Shown: positions 12,901 to 27,000 of the stretch, piece after piece
Layout of the letters: each line of letters starts with the position of its first letter
How positions within the stretch are numbered: the stretch's first letter is position 1
Source: Tubiluchus corallicola
Taxonomy: Eukaryota; Priapulida; Priapulimorpha; Priapulimorphida; Tubiluchidae
Assembly (NCBI GenBank): GCA_030141605.1
Contig: JAQGDQ010000021.1
Span: 744,001 to 808,000, forward strand
Direction of reading: 5' to 3'
DNA: 64,000 nucleotides
Notes under the pieces: model-generated
The model's input: only the letters and a program-made list of their open reading frames with translations
Database searches by the model: none
Told to the model about the DNA's origin: nothing
Position numbers and translations under genes: made by a program

Positions 12901-13441
12901 TCGTTACATTGTAAAACAAAGTAACATAATACGCCCAGTCAAGTTGTCAGATTAGTTTGAGGTTGCTTATCGAACGCTTTGGTACACAAAAAATGAGCAG
13001 GCGTAATCTACCTCAAAAATTCCCAGAAGTGCATGTGCACTCTTAATGTATTTTCAATGGCGCAAGAGGATGTCATGTATGTCACAAAAAATTGCAGTTG
13101 ACATGGGAGACTGGCTTTGAATTACTACCTAGTAAGATCTATATTTTGGACAATCAAAATTGCCATATAAAGACGGCGCAGAAAGTTATTTAATGCCAGA
13201 CGATATTTTTAATGCTGCATGGTGATTTTACAGCCCATTTTGCTACAAAGCCTGCAGTTTATGTACACGCAGGAGTGCTTTGTAGGATATTGCAAGTTTT
13301 TGTGGCAAATGTTGATATTGATCGCGATTCGTGAACGAGAATCGAAATATCGTAGTAAATAGTAAAACTGCATGTATATAGACCTAAATGCGGTTTGGGA
13401 AATAAATAAATTTTTCAAATTAATTTTATGTAGTTGGAGCA
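9941..13441. other. Downstream of SZT2; no gene recognised
   Basis: It holds the probable SZT2 3' UTR and then AT-rich sequence. The part 12380-12640 is less AT-rich and ends in CAAT|GTAAGT at 12637. That could be the donor of an untranslated first exon, possibly of KANK, but nothing else supports it. Confidence 0.4.
10589..10594 (+). terminator. Candidate poly(A) signal of the SZT2-like gene
   Basis: This is an AATAAA hexamer about 650 bases after the SZT2 stop codon. Position and sequence fit, but no transcript evidence is available. Confidence 0.4.
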
Positions 13442-13623
<182 letters not shown>

Positions 13624-14354
13624 AAGAGCATATTAAACTTGCTACGAAAAATTTTAGACAAGACATGGGAATTGGAAAGCTATTTATACATAGCAATTAT
13701 AAATAGTAATTTACATGACTAACATATCTAATTTCTTGCGTCAACTTCTAGATTACAGTTTTACGGCTTTATTTCAATCAAACAAGAAATTACACATGTC
13801 ATTAAAATTACAGTATGAGTTTTATACTGGACAGTTCTTTTCTTGGAACTCGTAGCAAAATTCAATGTCCTTAGGGCTAAAGTTTATTGAAGTAACAGAC
13901 AGCAGTCTATGCACGCGCTGGTCTCCATTCCTGTATTGAAATCGAAAAGTGGTGGTGACCTTGTCCTTGTAAAATGTTTTTTTTAAATTTTTCATACTGA
14001 TTTCCTAATTTTTGCACAGTTAACTGTGTTAATTAGCCAGGCCGCCAATTAAAGCAACCGTAGTGTAGCACATTCGAGTGGGCTATTATTACATATATAG
14101 AATAACAATGTACATAAAATAGTGCTTAGTGTATTCATATAAGCAACAGTTAATGGTAGGCTACTTAGTATAGATGTTTGTCACGGGACCAGAGCCTAGC
14201 TATAATTCAAATTTTCCAAGTCAAAGGTGAGACACTGTAGCGGTGTTTTAGCCATGATCGGCATTCCGCTGTAGATAAATCCTTTCTCACATAGGTGAAA
14301 GAGAATGGTAGAACAATGGACCAGTCCCCCATCCATTCGCTGCTCAGGTTTGGT

Positions 14355-14415
14355 GTTGCATACGGTTATAAGGTTTTTTGGATCTGTAATCCAAATCTTC
14401 CTAGTTTAAATACCC
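14355..14415 (+). repeat. Degenerate tRNA-like relic (SINE or pseudogene)
   Basis: TTGGATCTGTAATCCAA forms a 5-bp stem with a 7-base loop, like an anticodon arm. It is followed by CCTAGTTTAAATACCCC, which resembles a decayed T-arm (B box). The acceptor stem is not evident. This is most likely a tRNA-derived SINE remnant. Confidence 0.35.
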
Positions 14416-14814
14416 CATGCTGACTTTCACATTTCCTCTCAGTCGTATATTAAACCTTTTTAAAGCGCAAGAAAACATTCTTCGTACATAATTAAAGCTT
14501 AAAAAAATTCGTCTTGAAATTTTATATCCCTTACATACTGTCTTACACACAGGGCTTGGTTAATAAAACTTGTGTATTTAAACTTCCGCGATGACTGTTA
14601 GGCTAGCCATTTCAATGGTAAATTGTTTGAAACAAGTGTAGATAACATTGTGTAAAGTTTCAAAAAATAATCAAAACATTCGTAGCACAGTCTTCATTAA
14701 TTAAGCAAAAGTTTGAATTCCTTTATATTGTTAACAAGATCATTAGTGTATTTTTTGGTGAATCAGTGGTGCTCACTGGAATGGTAATTTAGTGCTGTTT
14801 TACCAGATCCGGAA

Positions 14815-14902
14815 TATTTTAAATTATTAAGAATTATCTTTTTCAGTTATATAAGTTTTTCAAATAGATGAGCGTTATGCTAAGTAGTATAACTTTGTAT
14901 GG
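14815..14902. repeat. Dispersed repeat R1, copy 1
   Basis: ATTTTAAATTATTAAGAA through TATAACTTTGTATGG aligns with 54003-54090 with scattered substitutions. The family is unknown. Confidence 0.6.
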
Positions 14903-15485
14903 AAATTCTTTGAGATATGCTTTAAAAATCTATTTTCATTCCCTGTTAATAATTCTGCGTTTATTTCACTGCGCTAAAATTATACCCATGTTTTCGCGAG
15001 TGCAAAGTCTAATTTCGTTTAGCTTGTTTCTTGCTTTTTGGGCCTATTGCTGATGTTTGTTAGCAAGTCTTATGGGTGCCGTGACAGGTCTGTGGTCATT
15101 AGATTGTTGCACTAGTCAAGAAAAGCGCGTGTTTTGGATCCGTGGTTGTCTTATAGCGAGAGGTCTCCAATACACGAGGACACCACTCACCAATACTGAA
15201 AGCGTCATGGCAAATTCGCTTGCACAGAAGCTGATTTTGTCGGTCAATTCTCGGTCAGTTATTGATTTCATGTAAAGCAACCAACAGTTCATTGCCTTTT
15301 ATTATGTGAATGTGTGCTCGCCTCTTTTCTAATGCTAGCTTGCTGCACAATGGATAAATCACGTTATGCGCTTACATTAATAAATCCTATGCCAGTGCAT
15401 TATCATATACATAATATATGAGGTGCCCTGTATGTGGCTAGTTTAAAGCTTAACTGGTTTTGTAAAACACAATAGGCCACAGGCG

Positions 15486-15515
15486 CCGGGCCGGGCCGGG
15501 CCGGGCCCAGGGCCT
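15486..15515. repeat. GGGCC short tandem repeat
   Basis: Four to five GGGCC-type units stand out in otherwise AT-rich DNA. They may fold into a hairpin or quadruplex. Confidence 0.7.
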
Positions 15516-16249
15516 ACGAAAAATGGGAGTTTAAAACAAGTCAGGAACACTGGGCGTAAACGTTGCACGTATTCTACATCCACATATTTCACAAATTTGT
15601 GAAAAGAGGAATTGTCAGCGTAATTTCTATTCTTTTTATGCTTGTACGCTAACCTTTATCGGTTTGCCTAGGGTTGGTTGACTTGTGTCGCCACCTGTTG
15701 AACTAACTGTTTACCTAAAAGAAGCGTGCGTAAGTTACTGTGCCGTTATGGTGTGTATACTAGGAAAGAATGACGTTTCTGCTCTTTATTTCTCACAGTA
15801 CGGTATAACAGTTCGATTTGCCATTATGTGAAACATTTCTTAATCAACAAAGCCACTAACTGTTTGCTGTTCCTAGTAATCAAGCTTAATCAAGCTTAAT
15901 TAAAACCACTTAACTGATTTTACGCTGTGCATCGCTTTTGCTGTAGCCAGGCTAGTTGATTAAACGGCTGATAAGTCAAGGCTTCATTCATGTACAACCA
16001 AAGGAATCCTGTCTCCAATCAAGCGGCACGCGGGACTAGATGTCCATTTTGCTAACATGGCCTAATTTCGTCTCTCGCCGCGCATTAATTATTTAGTAAC
16101 CACCAGACGATCAAATTTCCGCTTGCTGTGGGTTTTAATGGCGCTTATAATAAGGTATAATAGCAGAAACACTCTCAGTCTTGTAGGCCAAACCAGACGG
16201 ACAGAATTATATGCCGTGCTTAACTGGTAATTGAGGTAAACAGCGTCGT

Positions 16250-16430
16250 TGATGATGATGACGACGACGACGACGACGACGACGATAATAATGATGACAA
16301 TAATGGTAACAACGATGACGATAATAATGTTGATGAAGAAGATGATGATGATGGTGATGATGAGGACGACGGCGACGACAACTACGATGTTGATGATGAT
16401 GATGATGTTGTGTGTTTCAGTGCGCAAAGA
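16250..16430. repeat. GAT/GAC triplet repeat tract
   Basis: The tract is made of runs of GAT, GAC, AAT and related triplets. Long frames over it are low-complexity artefacts. Confidence 0.95.
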
Positions 16431-19400
16431 TGATGATGGCTTGATTAAGAATGGCACATAGACTTATACACTGCCTGATCTGATGATTTATGCGTACAGC
16501 CTGTCACAGCTGATATATTTGCAACGTTTTAAATTGGGTGCGGCTGCGGAGATATTTTGTTGACAATTATTCGACCTGCTTCGCCTAAGGTTATTGTTAT
16601 AATGCTTGTAAGCATGTTCTGGTAAAACCGTTTATGTGTACCTCGATTGCACCACAGTTCCTCATTCTAACTGTGCCGCATATACGCGATGCAAACATGC
16701 TCCACTTGGGCTGTTGGCACACCACATATGATTATTTGTTTACGTGATGGCAAGGGATGGTCATAATGTGGGTGTTTGTTTGGTCTTTTGTTTAACATCA
16801 TTCTACACTGTGCTACAAAAAACAAAAGTACGAATTTTTTATATAAAATTTGTAGAAAAAAAATCCAGGTTATAATAAGACTTAAGTTATGCTGCCTTTT
16901 AAAAAAATTAAAATTGTTTTTTTAAAATAAACAAACTGTTTAAAACATTGATAGTGACTAAGCATAAAAATACAACCAAAACTGAAACGTTATTGGATTA
17001 AATAATTTAATATAATCAAAAGTCTGCATTTTAACAGCATTAGTCACATGTGTTGGGCAAAACAATTATGGCCGAAGTAGAAATTGAAGCCAAGCCAATC
17101 CTATTTATTTATAATTAGAATAATAAATGACATACTGCAAAAATGATCCGGTACAATCGAAAATCCGGTAAACACCTAAATTACTTTAGTGTGCATAAGT
17201 CAAGTATTGGTAAGTGTGTATTTACCCGTCTCTGATCTTAGAACCACTCCTCAATAAATGTCCGAATTTGCAGGCGATTTTTTCTGGTCAAACGTAAATG
17301 TTTAAAAATGATGGTCTGGATAATGACATTCTGATGGGTAGCTTTTTTGTAAATCGTGGCACATTGACCATTAATTAACCCACGGTAGATTCCTTCTGGC
17401 AGATTCCTTCTGCAACAGGTCTAATTTTCTGTCTAATGACCCATTAGAGAAAATTAAAACATGCTATATTTAAGATAATATTTTTCCCATATTGCTTTGC
17501 TCGTTTACGCTAACCTACAGTCTTTTTTGTTTTAATAGAAGTTTTTTACCTAGCGTTTGACGTCATTGATAAAACAAACATTGTTACATTAAACAGGTAA
17601 GTCCTTCTGTCCTAATGGACTATTTTGTTTTTCTTCTTTACAAATATGAATGTAACACTGTGAATCTTTTTCTGACCAAAATAAATATATGCTTAAAACA
17701 AATCGAGGATCTAGAATATCAACTGCTGCATCGCTGACTATTACTTTTCCCACGATTATACACCTACTTGCAGTGAGTCGCATCAATTAATACTGAGAGC
17801 ATCACCGTCACTAAAAGAGGAAAGAGGGGACGCTGGTTATTGGGACTGATGTCAGTGATGTGATAAACTGTGATAAAATGTTTAGATACAGGTATTACAG
17901 AAAATTGCCATACATCAAACCAATCCTATTCAATGAAGCACACGGGCATCGTAAGAAGGGTCATTTAAGCCTGCAAGAAATTATTTTAGTCTTGCAGTCA
18001 TCATGTACTGAGTCACCCACTTGCAAAAATCTATATTTATAAGCAGTGCCTTCACACACCTGTTTCGCTTTTTCGCTTCTGTTCCCCTCTCCACCCGCGT
18101 TAATAAATCCGCCTCTTTGCATAGACCCACGCTACTTGTGAGGTTTCCATGTCATTCACGTTAAATACTTGATGATACTCTTCACACCAATGCATCTTTG
18201 TCCGAAATGTGGACAAAAATGGCTAAAGTACTTTGATTTTTGTCTGGCAAAATGTCCCAAGGCAGCGAAAGGGCGATTACCGTGGGATTAATCGCATATC
18301 CTCAGCCCCATTTGAAGAAAGGGAGTCTTTTCAGTAAGCCACCCAGGCTCTTGAAATCAGAAAATAGATTCTGTGTCATACTGAGCCTTATTAACCTGTG
18401 TTTTATCTGAAGTGAATAGCTGCGATTTGGAGCTGCTAACGGTTACTATTAGGCCTACTATTCTAGCCATGATGTTAAAAAATATTTTCTAGCCCTGTTT
18501 AAAGTGTTTTTGAGCTTGATGTTTTTTGGCCGAAGAGCTGACCAGTGTTTATACTGTTAAAGTAATGAAGAAGTGCTATCTTTTGCTTTTTCTATTATTT
18601 TAATAATATTCCCAGGGAAGATATCATCCGTGTTGTTTTCTATCACGGGTAACAGCAGCAGCAACAGTAGCTTTTACAATCGTTTGTACCCTGCTAAAAA
18701 TAATAGAAAACATTTTCCTGAACGTATTACATAAAAACGCAGTTAAAGCTAAAGTAATTTTCTATCCACGATAAAATTTCCACAATTTCTGCAAGAATGC
18801 CAAGGTCGTGTAACAAGCATTATAAGTTGATAGTGTAAAAACAAACGCACACATACGCGCAACGCACGTATGCAAGCACCCACCCTCGCACAAACACACA
18901 CACACACACCCTCTCACACGCATGCACGCGGGCGCATTCTTTCTCCGGGATATTCAACGTGACGTAGTATTATTACGGTATTATCATCGTTTTTATCTTA
19001 CACGTGCTCTTTTACATGCACGTCAAATTTCGTCCCGAATTTTTGGGATCAAATAAATAACGGCACGCTTTTGGGCTTTTGCTAGGAGCGTTATCAGAGC
19101 AATCTGACGGAGTTATCAGGCAGGTAACGCTCTTAAAACGCAATAGTTTAAGCTGAAAAAAGAGGGCCAGTGGAAACTTCATTGGCCGTCTTTATTATTG
19201 CAAACAGTGAGGTTACCGTCAAGGAAATGGAAACTAAGTTTTATATTGTTATAACAGGTCTGTGAAGATGTGGATAGGAGTTATAGATGGAGGAAGGCGA
19301 TGAGTATGATTTTAACAGGCTAATCTCGTGCACATTACTCTCAATTTGTTTTTCTCAATCGCGAAAAAATAAAGTGCAGAGCTTTTTTATTTAGCAGTCA

Positions 19401-22400
19401 TTTTTAACCTAGTAGTTAAAAAGCAAAACCGGACCGAATCTTAAACTGTAGGTAAAAAGCAAAGTACTCTTTAAAATATTGAAAGGATACATACTATTCT
19501 TTTCAAAAATGACATGAATTATTACTTCGCGTTCGCGTCACTAGTTCTTCGCTGTTACATGCATTTCGCCATTCGCTAGTTAAGACGGGCACTAGCGCCT
19601 GCATTTCGGAAACGCATTGCACAAAAAACAGTAGTCGTACTTCTCAGTTCAGATGTGTTAGTTTGTGACGAACTACAGACGTTCGACAGCCCATGCGTGA
19701 GTAGGTGCAAAGGTAAATTTGAAAGTTGAAATTTTGTCATAAAACTTGCATAGTTTTTGTGCAAGACACTGAATATTACAGTTGGAATATTTTTACTGTT
19801 GAATATTACACTGGAATAATTTTACCGTTGAAAATTATGTTAGCTTGTGATGTGATTAACAATTCGGTTTGCCTGCCATTAATTAAGTTTTTAATCTATT
19901 ATTTAGTTATCAGAAACACTTTTGCAGTATTAATTGTGTTAAAATGTATACTTTTTATCGGACTTGAAAATGGGTTAGTATACGAAAAGTATCCTGTCTT
20001 CCTTTAACTGGTTTACAAGTGACATGTATTTATATTATAATGGCTGCCTAACCGGCACGATTATTAATTATACGAAAAAATCCAGCGTTTTTGGTTTATT
20101 GTTTAATCGACGATGTTTCTGACATAACATTTGTTTTCAACGCCATCTGGATAGACACCACAAAGTGTTTAGTGTAAATCAGCGGAACTGACAGCCCCAT
20201 AATAGTTTAATGGTGAATTTTAAGCTATAGTCATGTTTACTTTAGGCAAATGCCTCATTTCCCATGCTTATAGGCACTCAACTAAAGCCTCTCTTCGCAT
20301 CCCTTGTGCAAATTTTAACAGGATTTTCCAACCAAATGACGTATTGACTGCAAGAAACTGGTTCCACGACGTGTTTTCTTGGAGGTTAAATTGCAGTTTT
20401 TTGCCAAGTTCTTTTGAATTAGCATCAGTTGCCGTGGGAATGGGTAAATAATAAAGATATACTTTGGCTGTCACTGACTGCGTTACGTATTTTTAATTAT
20501 GTGTAAAATAATGCGTGCTTTTTAATGTTTAATGTTGTGAATAACAATCATAAGTACACTGCTTTGTTTTAACCATGATACAATTTGGCGTAATTTGTGT
20601 TAGTACTTGAGTTTCTCCAGCTGCCACTTAACACTTTAATTACAGTATCATTATTAAATGTTTCTTTTTCCACGTACATTTTGCAGCGTGCTATTATATA
20701 CATAGTAGCTATATCAATGATGCGCAGAAGTTGTCACAAAATAAAAGTAGTGGGTTTTGTAGTGGCCCTACTTTCGTACAGTAATTGTAGTTGCAACAAG
20801 TACTTTTTTTAAAACCGGTAGCGCTACTACTTTTCAGGAGAGCAATTATATTTGCAGTGATAATACATTTTAGAAGTGACCCAACATTGGTATTCCTTAA
20901 CTGGGTTTCACGTATTGGTTTTTACTGTTTATATTGTCTTGGAATAATGCCTTGTGTAATCTTGGCTTGTGCAATTATATTGAAATAATGCCGTCGGTTT
21001 ATTGTCTGTTCGAGGGAAGTTACTATCTATACTGAGTTAAAAAAGACTATCCTTAATAATAAGTCCCGACAATCCATCAATGTAAACCAAGTATTATCAT
21101 GTACCCGCTTTCAGTGTCCCGGGCTACATATAAAATATTATACTCGTGTATGTTACACGTATGAATGTATAATAAATATATAGACATTTTAAGTTTATGG
21201 GAATCTCAATTAATTTGCAAAAAAAACACAATAAGCCTACAGTTTGTATTGTGGCTATGTGCTGTATTATGTAAATGTATGCCAAACTTAGTTCGTTTAT
21301 GCAGTTTTGATCTTGTACCAACAACATAATATATATTTATACATAATAAAAAAAGTAAACAATAAAATTATATAACCGTGTTGACTATGATAGTTTTGCC
21401 TACGACTGTGTGGCATGAATGACAGCAAGAAGCTGAACCTTCAAACAGGTCATACAATTAGAAGTAGATATATAGAATACTAAAATAAAAATGAAATCAT
21501 CTTACAAATTACATAATCTATTTAAAACAATTTACATGAATTACAAAAATTATTATACACAATTAACGCAATTTGCAAATGAAATAAAACACTAAAACAA
21601 AAAACACAAAGTGAGTTATAAATTTACGAAGAGGCCAATTCGTTATTGAACAGCGCCTGGTAAGGTTTATCAATTCAAAGCGATTTATTTTTGGAGATTT
21701 GCCTCACTAATGTATGCACAAATATTATGCCCATACTAGGCGTGTGTTTTGATTTCTATTCAAGCGCGTAATGTGAGCTCTCGAAAAACCATCCAAATTC
21801 ATTTGCGCCAAGTCTCTAAAATAATATTAAAACTGCATATTAAATTTGTCCTAATTCGTTGAAACCGTCTAGATCGATTCGACAGCTATGTTTACGGCTA
21901 AAACGGGTTAACAGTTAGTTGGGGAGATAGCCAAATGAAGTGTGCAAAGTTATCTGGCGTTTGGCAGCCAGTAGTACAACGAGGGCAACCACTCTACATC
22001 CTACGTGCATAGGCTGTGAGCAGTGCAAATTTAGCTGTCAGATATAATCAAAGCTTTTATGTGAGAATAAGCGTGCTCGTTCAGCCTGCATTTAATTTGA
22101 GATTAGCACTGACGAGGTTAATAACATCTCTTAATTCATAGGAAACTGCTAAAAACATAAATCAAAAGTGATTAAAAAGCGCCATCCACTGTAGCGACCC
22201 AGCAATAGAATCTGAGAGGAGCTGTGCAAAGTCGTGCAAAACTTCATGGGCCCGTTGACCCGTTTGCTAATAGCAAGTCAAGAATCAGGGACCCTAAGCT
22301 TAACCGCTGCTAAGGAAATTGAAACGGTTGGGTTATAGGGCCCGGGTTCCTTTTTGGGGGAGCACTCAGTTTTGAGCACATGTAATCTCGTTCAATCCCC

Positions 22401-23900
22401 AGGATACTCTTAGTCGCCCAAACACAGGAGAAAAACACCTGCTAAACACCGTTTACATTAACCTTACCCAGGATACTATTGTCTGGTCTAAAATGCCCAG
22501 GACGTTCGTTAGATATTTATTAGGGCATTTACTCAGTTACCTGGACTTGATTTTGCCAGTGCGATAGCCCTGAAGGTACTCGTCCAGCTAAAGTCAATGC
22601 AAAAACGTGGAATGGTTGGCGGCAATGCAGGCAGGCGAGACATTTGGGCAGTGAGTGAAGCAGTGGTCATACGAATTAATTTTATTTCCGTATGAGCATC
22701 AGTTTAAAATGATACGCTGTGATATTCTAAAAACAAATATAACATCAGAGACTACTGCCACAAACAAGTTTACTGAAGAACAAACATCGACTTGGCTTGC
22801 CATTTGCTACTCTGAATGATTGTATCAAATCTGTAGATTGTAGAATGAATGATTGCACTGTAGCTAATATAATGCATGGCTTGTTGGCCATTGGCCTATT
22901 ACCTAGAAGATGTGCAAGAAAGAGGGCTGTACCAGTGTCTGTAGCCGCGTTAACTCACCTCCTCTCCGCGGGGCTAGTTTCATGCCCAGGTGCACTTATG
23001 TGCGCAGTTGCACAAATCGCTCTAAACGCGTAAACCTATACAAAACGATTCTCTTTTCTTTAGGTTGCTTTGCTGTGTAGTAACTGCTGTGACGTGTGGT
23101 CCGTGAAAGAAATGTGGAATGAAATATTGTTAAACACTCGGGGTTCTATGTAAAGATTGCATATTGGTGCTTGTGCTGTAGAATGTGGGTTATTGGTTGT
23201 ACAGGCGTATGTACACTGTAACTAGGTTTTCTCTTGAGTGGAATCGGCTTTTATCTAACAAACTCAAACATAGCAAGATCATCTCTACGTTGGGAATGAC
23301 ATGTGCAAACCTACAGGTGTCACTTTCGGTCCAAATCTAGTTTTGTGGTAATACGCAGGTGATGAGCTTTCTGGATTTTGTAGAGAATTCTTTCTAAAGG
23401 GCGAGGTATAATAAAGAAAAATAGCAAAGCAGTCTCTTCCGATTTTTTTCTAATTGTTCACAAATTAATGTTTTAAGTGCTTCAACTATCACACATTATG
23501 TTTGCCTATTCAAACTTATCTTTATGTGGAGAGGCTTGTATATTGCATATGGATATGGGCTATATAATTTTATGTGTATATACTGTATGCGTGTTGCATA
23601 TGTAGTGCATTGAATCAGTTAATTAAATAGGTGAGTTGATTGAAATAACTGCCTTATTCTAGGAACCTACAATTGTAGCACAATATATTATTATTATATA
23701 AAATTACAGTTAACATATGATTACTGTGATCGATTAGTATACAGCATAGTATACTGCACAGTAGGTTTAAGTTATGCTACAGGGGTCAGTAGGCCCACTT
23801 TATCTTTTTGGGTCACCAAGTTTTCTTTTTCATGATCACATACCGCAGTGGTACGGTAGCCTAAAACAGGCAAGGTTATTGATGTTTTGTTTCATAAATA
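16431..23900. other. Gene-poor stretch, no exon recognised
   Basis: AT-rich DNA with a short CA-rich tract near 18840-18910 and one copy of dispersed repeat R2 at 19827. Open frames are short, start and stop without splice context, and resemble nothing I know. Confidence 0.5.
19827..20006. repeat. Dispersed repeat R2, copy 1
   Basis: GTTGAAAATTATGTT, then CATTAATTAAGTTTT, then GTTAAAATGTATACTTTTTA occur in the same order and spacing at 61159-61342. Confidence 0.65.
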
Positions 23901-24090
23901 CAGGCAAACTCTTTATATCACCTACTTAGAGACTGCAAAAAATTGGAATTAAACGAATTTCACTTTGGTATTTTAACGAGGTGCCTATAACAAGTCGATA
24001 CAAATATATACATTTTGCTTTGCCAAAAATATGGACGTTAAGCGAAGTTGGCATTAATTGTAAAGAGGGCGTTATAACAAGGTTTGACTA
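23901..24090. mobile_element. 190-bp pogo-like MITE
   Basis: It is flanked by TA on both sides. The left end is CAGGCAAACTCTTTATATCA and the right end, inverted, is TAGTCAAACCTTGTTATAAC. The two align over about 30 bases. It is too short to encode protein. Confidence 0.6.
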
Positions 24091-24092
24091 TA

Positions 24093-27000
24093 GTCCTAAT
24101 AATCCAATAAACTATAGAACCAAAAAAGTGGCTACACAGTGAATATATTTGTCGATCTGAAAAAGCATATAACCTATAAATTTCACGTTTTTATAGTCCT
24201 TTACGTTAATTGGACTCTGCTTCTTTTGTCAAATCGCTATGATTTTGAAGGCTTACTGTATTGGAGAGTATGGATTTGGTGCCCCTCGGGTATAAATTGG
24301 AGTAACCACGTTTACTAGAATTTTTATTATATTGCTGACTAAATTTGGTAAAAGACAAACTAAATATTGACACTTGAAAGTTAAAATTAAATGACCGCTT
24401 CATTAAACCGTTATGCAAATGTTTCATCAGCGACTTTTTTGCTGTCCGTCAGTCAGTTATTGCAGAAAATTGCTGAGACGGAATTTAGTTTTAATTTCTG
24501 CAAATCAATGATAGTGCAGTTTGTAAAATCGACTGCTCTGTTAGCCTCTGTACGTGCAGTGGGTGCACTTGGTAAGCAGGTTCTTTGAAATTAAAGTTGT
24601 GTTTTATGTACGATGGTCACGTATTTCTCGAATACAAGCTGCCTATAGAATTTCGACCAAACAACAGCAGCACCGCAAGTACACTTATTCGAGCATATAG
24701 AATTCTAACATTGGATTAAATCGAACTGAAATCAATTGTAAAAAGAGTTCTGTAAACCAACTAAAGCCTAAGCTTAACCCTTTACATTTTATGCCTAAAT
24801 AGGCAACTATAAGATTAAGATTTGGCTTTCAGGATTCAAGTATTTCAAATGCTTGCTTAGTGACAGATGGCTAACAGATCGGTAACTACATTTAAAACTA
24901 TTGCAAATCTTCGGTTTTTAACTTTGCGTGTGCACGTGGCATTCTCAAGAATGTTGTTATCTAGAACAGCTCCACCCACTGTGGATTTGCGGTTCAGGTT
25001 TTTAAAAGCATCTTTTCTTTACCTGCTTGTTCCTGTTCAGGTCATTAAGTCAAATGTATCAGGTAACAAACAGGTGTGCTGTATACTGCACCCCATCTGA
25101 AAGTAATTAGGTGTTGAAATATGCTGCCAATTGCTATGCACTGTAAGCTTGATAAATGGTTAATATACGTAAACGTGTGTGTGTGTGCAATTTTTGTACA
25201 CTTTGTTTTAGGTCCATGCATTTCTGCATTTTGCACCTGAGCTTTCTACGGAAGAAATTATTTTAACTGACGTTACTTTATAACAGAAAAGTGAAAAACT
25301 ATTGAAAAAATTGTAACTACTTGTTAGATTTTATATAAAATTTTCGCCCCTGAAAAATAATTTTCGCCCCTGTCAGTCAAACCACGATAGTAATTTAAAC
25401 GCACAACGCGCCAGAAATCTTGACCAAGAAGTTTATCAAGTTCAGTCACTGGATGTGGCTGTCTCTATTTATAAATGTCAAGGAAAAGCTGAATTTTCAG
25501 AGACAAGATTTATATTTCCCAAGAAAACTGTTGAGAGTGGTGGATATACTGGCCTTACTTTATCTTGTGTCATTTTATCTTGGCATAGAAGAATGTATTC
25601 CACAGAACTTGCGTTAAGAGCGTCCATATATTTGTTCTGGTTATAAACGTTATTCTACTTGCCTTTCCTGTAGTCATCAAGTGTAAAATCGATCATTCAG
25701 TCGAACCCACTCGGCTTGAAAATACTAGCAGCTCAAAGCCTTTCATCATAATCGCGGTAGATTATTGAACAGGAATTATGAACGATTGAAGAGCCTTCGT
25801 CTAATTCTCTCAAGTACTTTGCGCTTCATTTTGGCGTTTATTTTATAACACAGGTTCTATATAACAATAAATTATACGTGTTCCCTCGATTTTATCTTGA
25901 CCTTTTGCGTCTTATAACTTGACCTTTTCTTGAGTGTTTCTTCTAGCATTGATTTTTTGCTTACACGCTTTGCAGTCCAAAAAGGATTACAATGTTTTCG
26001 CTATTGTTAACAGGATCATAATCATAGAAATACGGTTTTGAATGGCTCCGCATTGTACACTGAAACGATTTTGTAATTCGTTTGAGTAAATGTATATTCT
26101 TTGCCATATGAAAATCTTTCCATTTCTTCATGCATGTGACAGATTAAAATTTTATATGTCGGAATGTCGAAATTGATTCTGGATTTTTAAAACTGAATTG
26201 GTGAATTTGTAGAGACCTTGTTCTGGGTTTTCAAGGTTGAATAGTGTCTGTAGGTTTTAAAGTTGTAAGCTGGAAGCATTTCACAACTCTTGTCACAACG
26301 GCAATAATACCTAATGTAAGCTTTGCGTACTTCCAGCATTTCTATTAAAGACTTATCGATCTTTCTTCTCTGTAATAACTTTCAGAGTGAGTCGGAACAT
26401 TAAAAGCATTCCTGCTAGTTCATCTACTATAATACCTGTGAGCCTTTACAGGTAATCACTAGTTGCCTGGCGGTGATTAAGATTCTGAGACTCGGTTTAG
26501 TTAAAAAGCTGATTGTTCAGGAAACTCACCTTCAACATCAAGTAATGATGGATGAAATTCTATTTGAGAAATAGAAACAAGGTGTCTTGACACGTGAGTG
26601 GAATGAAGGTTGAACTATAAGTGCAGTTTAATTAACGTTGATTTTAAATTGAACTGTATTTTTAAATTAGCGCCAAGAGGTCAACAGTAAACTTGCAGCT
26701 ACTCTTAGGCGTTACACTTCTGCACCCGTTTACATGTTATTTAATGAATCTAATATAATTTTTGTAGTACACTGCTTGTTATGAGCCTGTTAAAACAGTT
26801 TTTTTGCGACAGCTACCCATTGACCTACAATATTCAGCGCATAATATGGGGGCACAATGCTGGTGAACGTGACGATCCTGTTTAATTTTATATGAATACA
26901 CGTATGAAGGGTGGCTGTAGTGGGGTGAATAGGTAGCGATTTCTGGAAGATTATGTCATCATGTGGACGTGCTTGCGTTATCATTTCTTAAGTCGTTCTT

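Noticed and set aside
15486-15515. GGGCC tract as a CpG-island promoter
   Set aside because: It is only about 30 bases long, with ordinary AT-rich flanks and no nearby exon.
16089-16461. Open frames rich in Ile/Val or Met/Thr
   Set aside because: They are translations of the GAT/GAC triplet tract; no splice sites or protein similarity.
19726-20007. 93-residue frame
   Set aside because: It coincides with dispersed repeat R2, and the second copy at 61159 does not keep the same frame.
22797-23033. 78-residue plus-strand frame with Cys and Arg
   Set aside because: It lacks an ATG at its start, has no splice borders and resembles no known protein.
24867-25100. 77-residue plus-strand frame
   Set aside because: Length is within chance for this DNA and the content is unrecognised.
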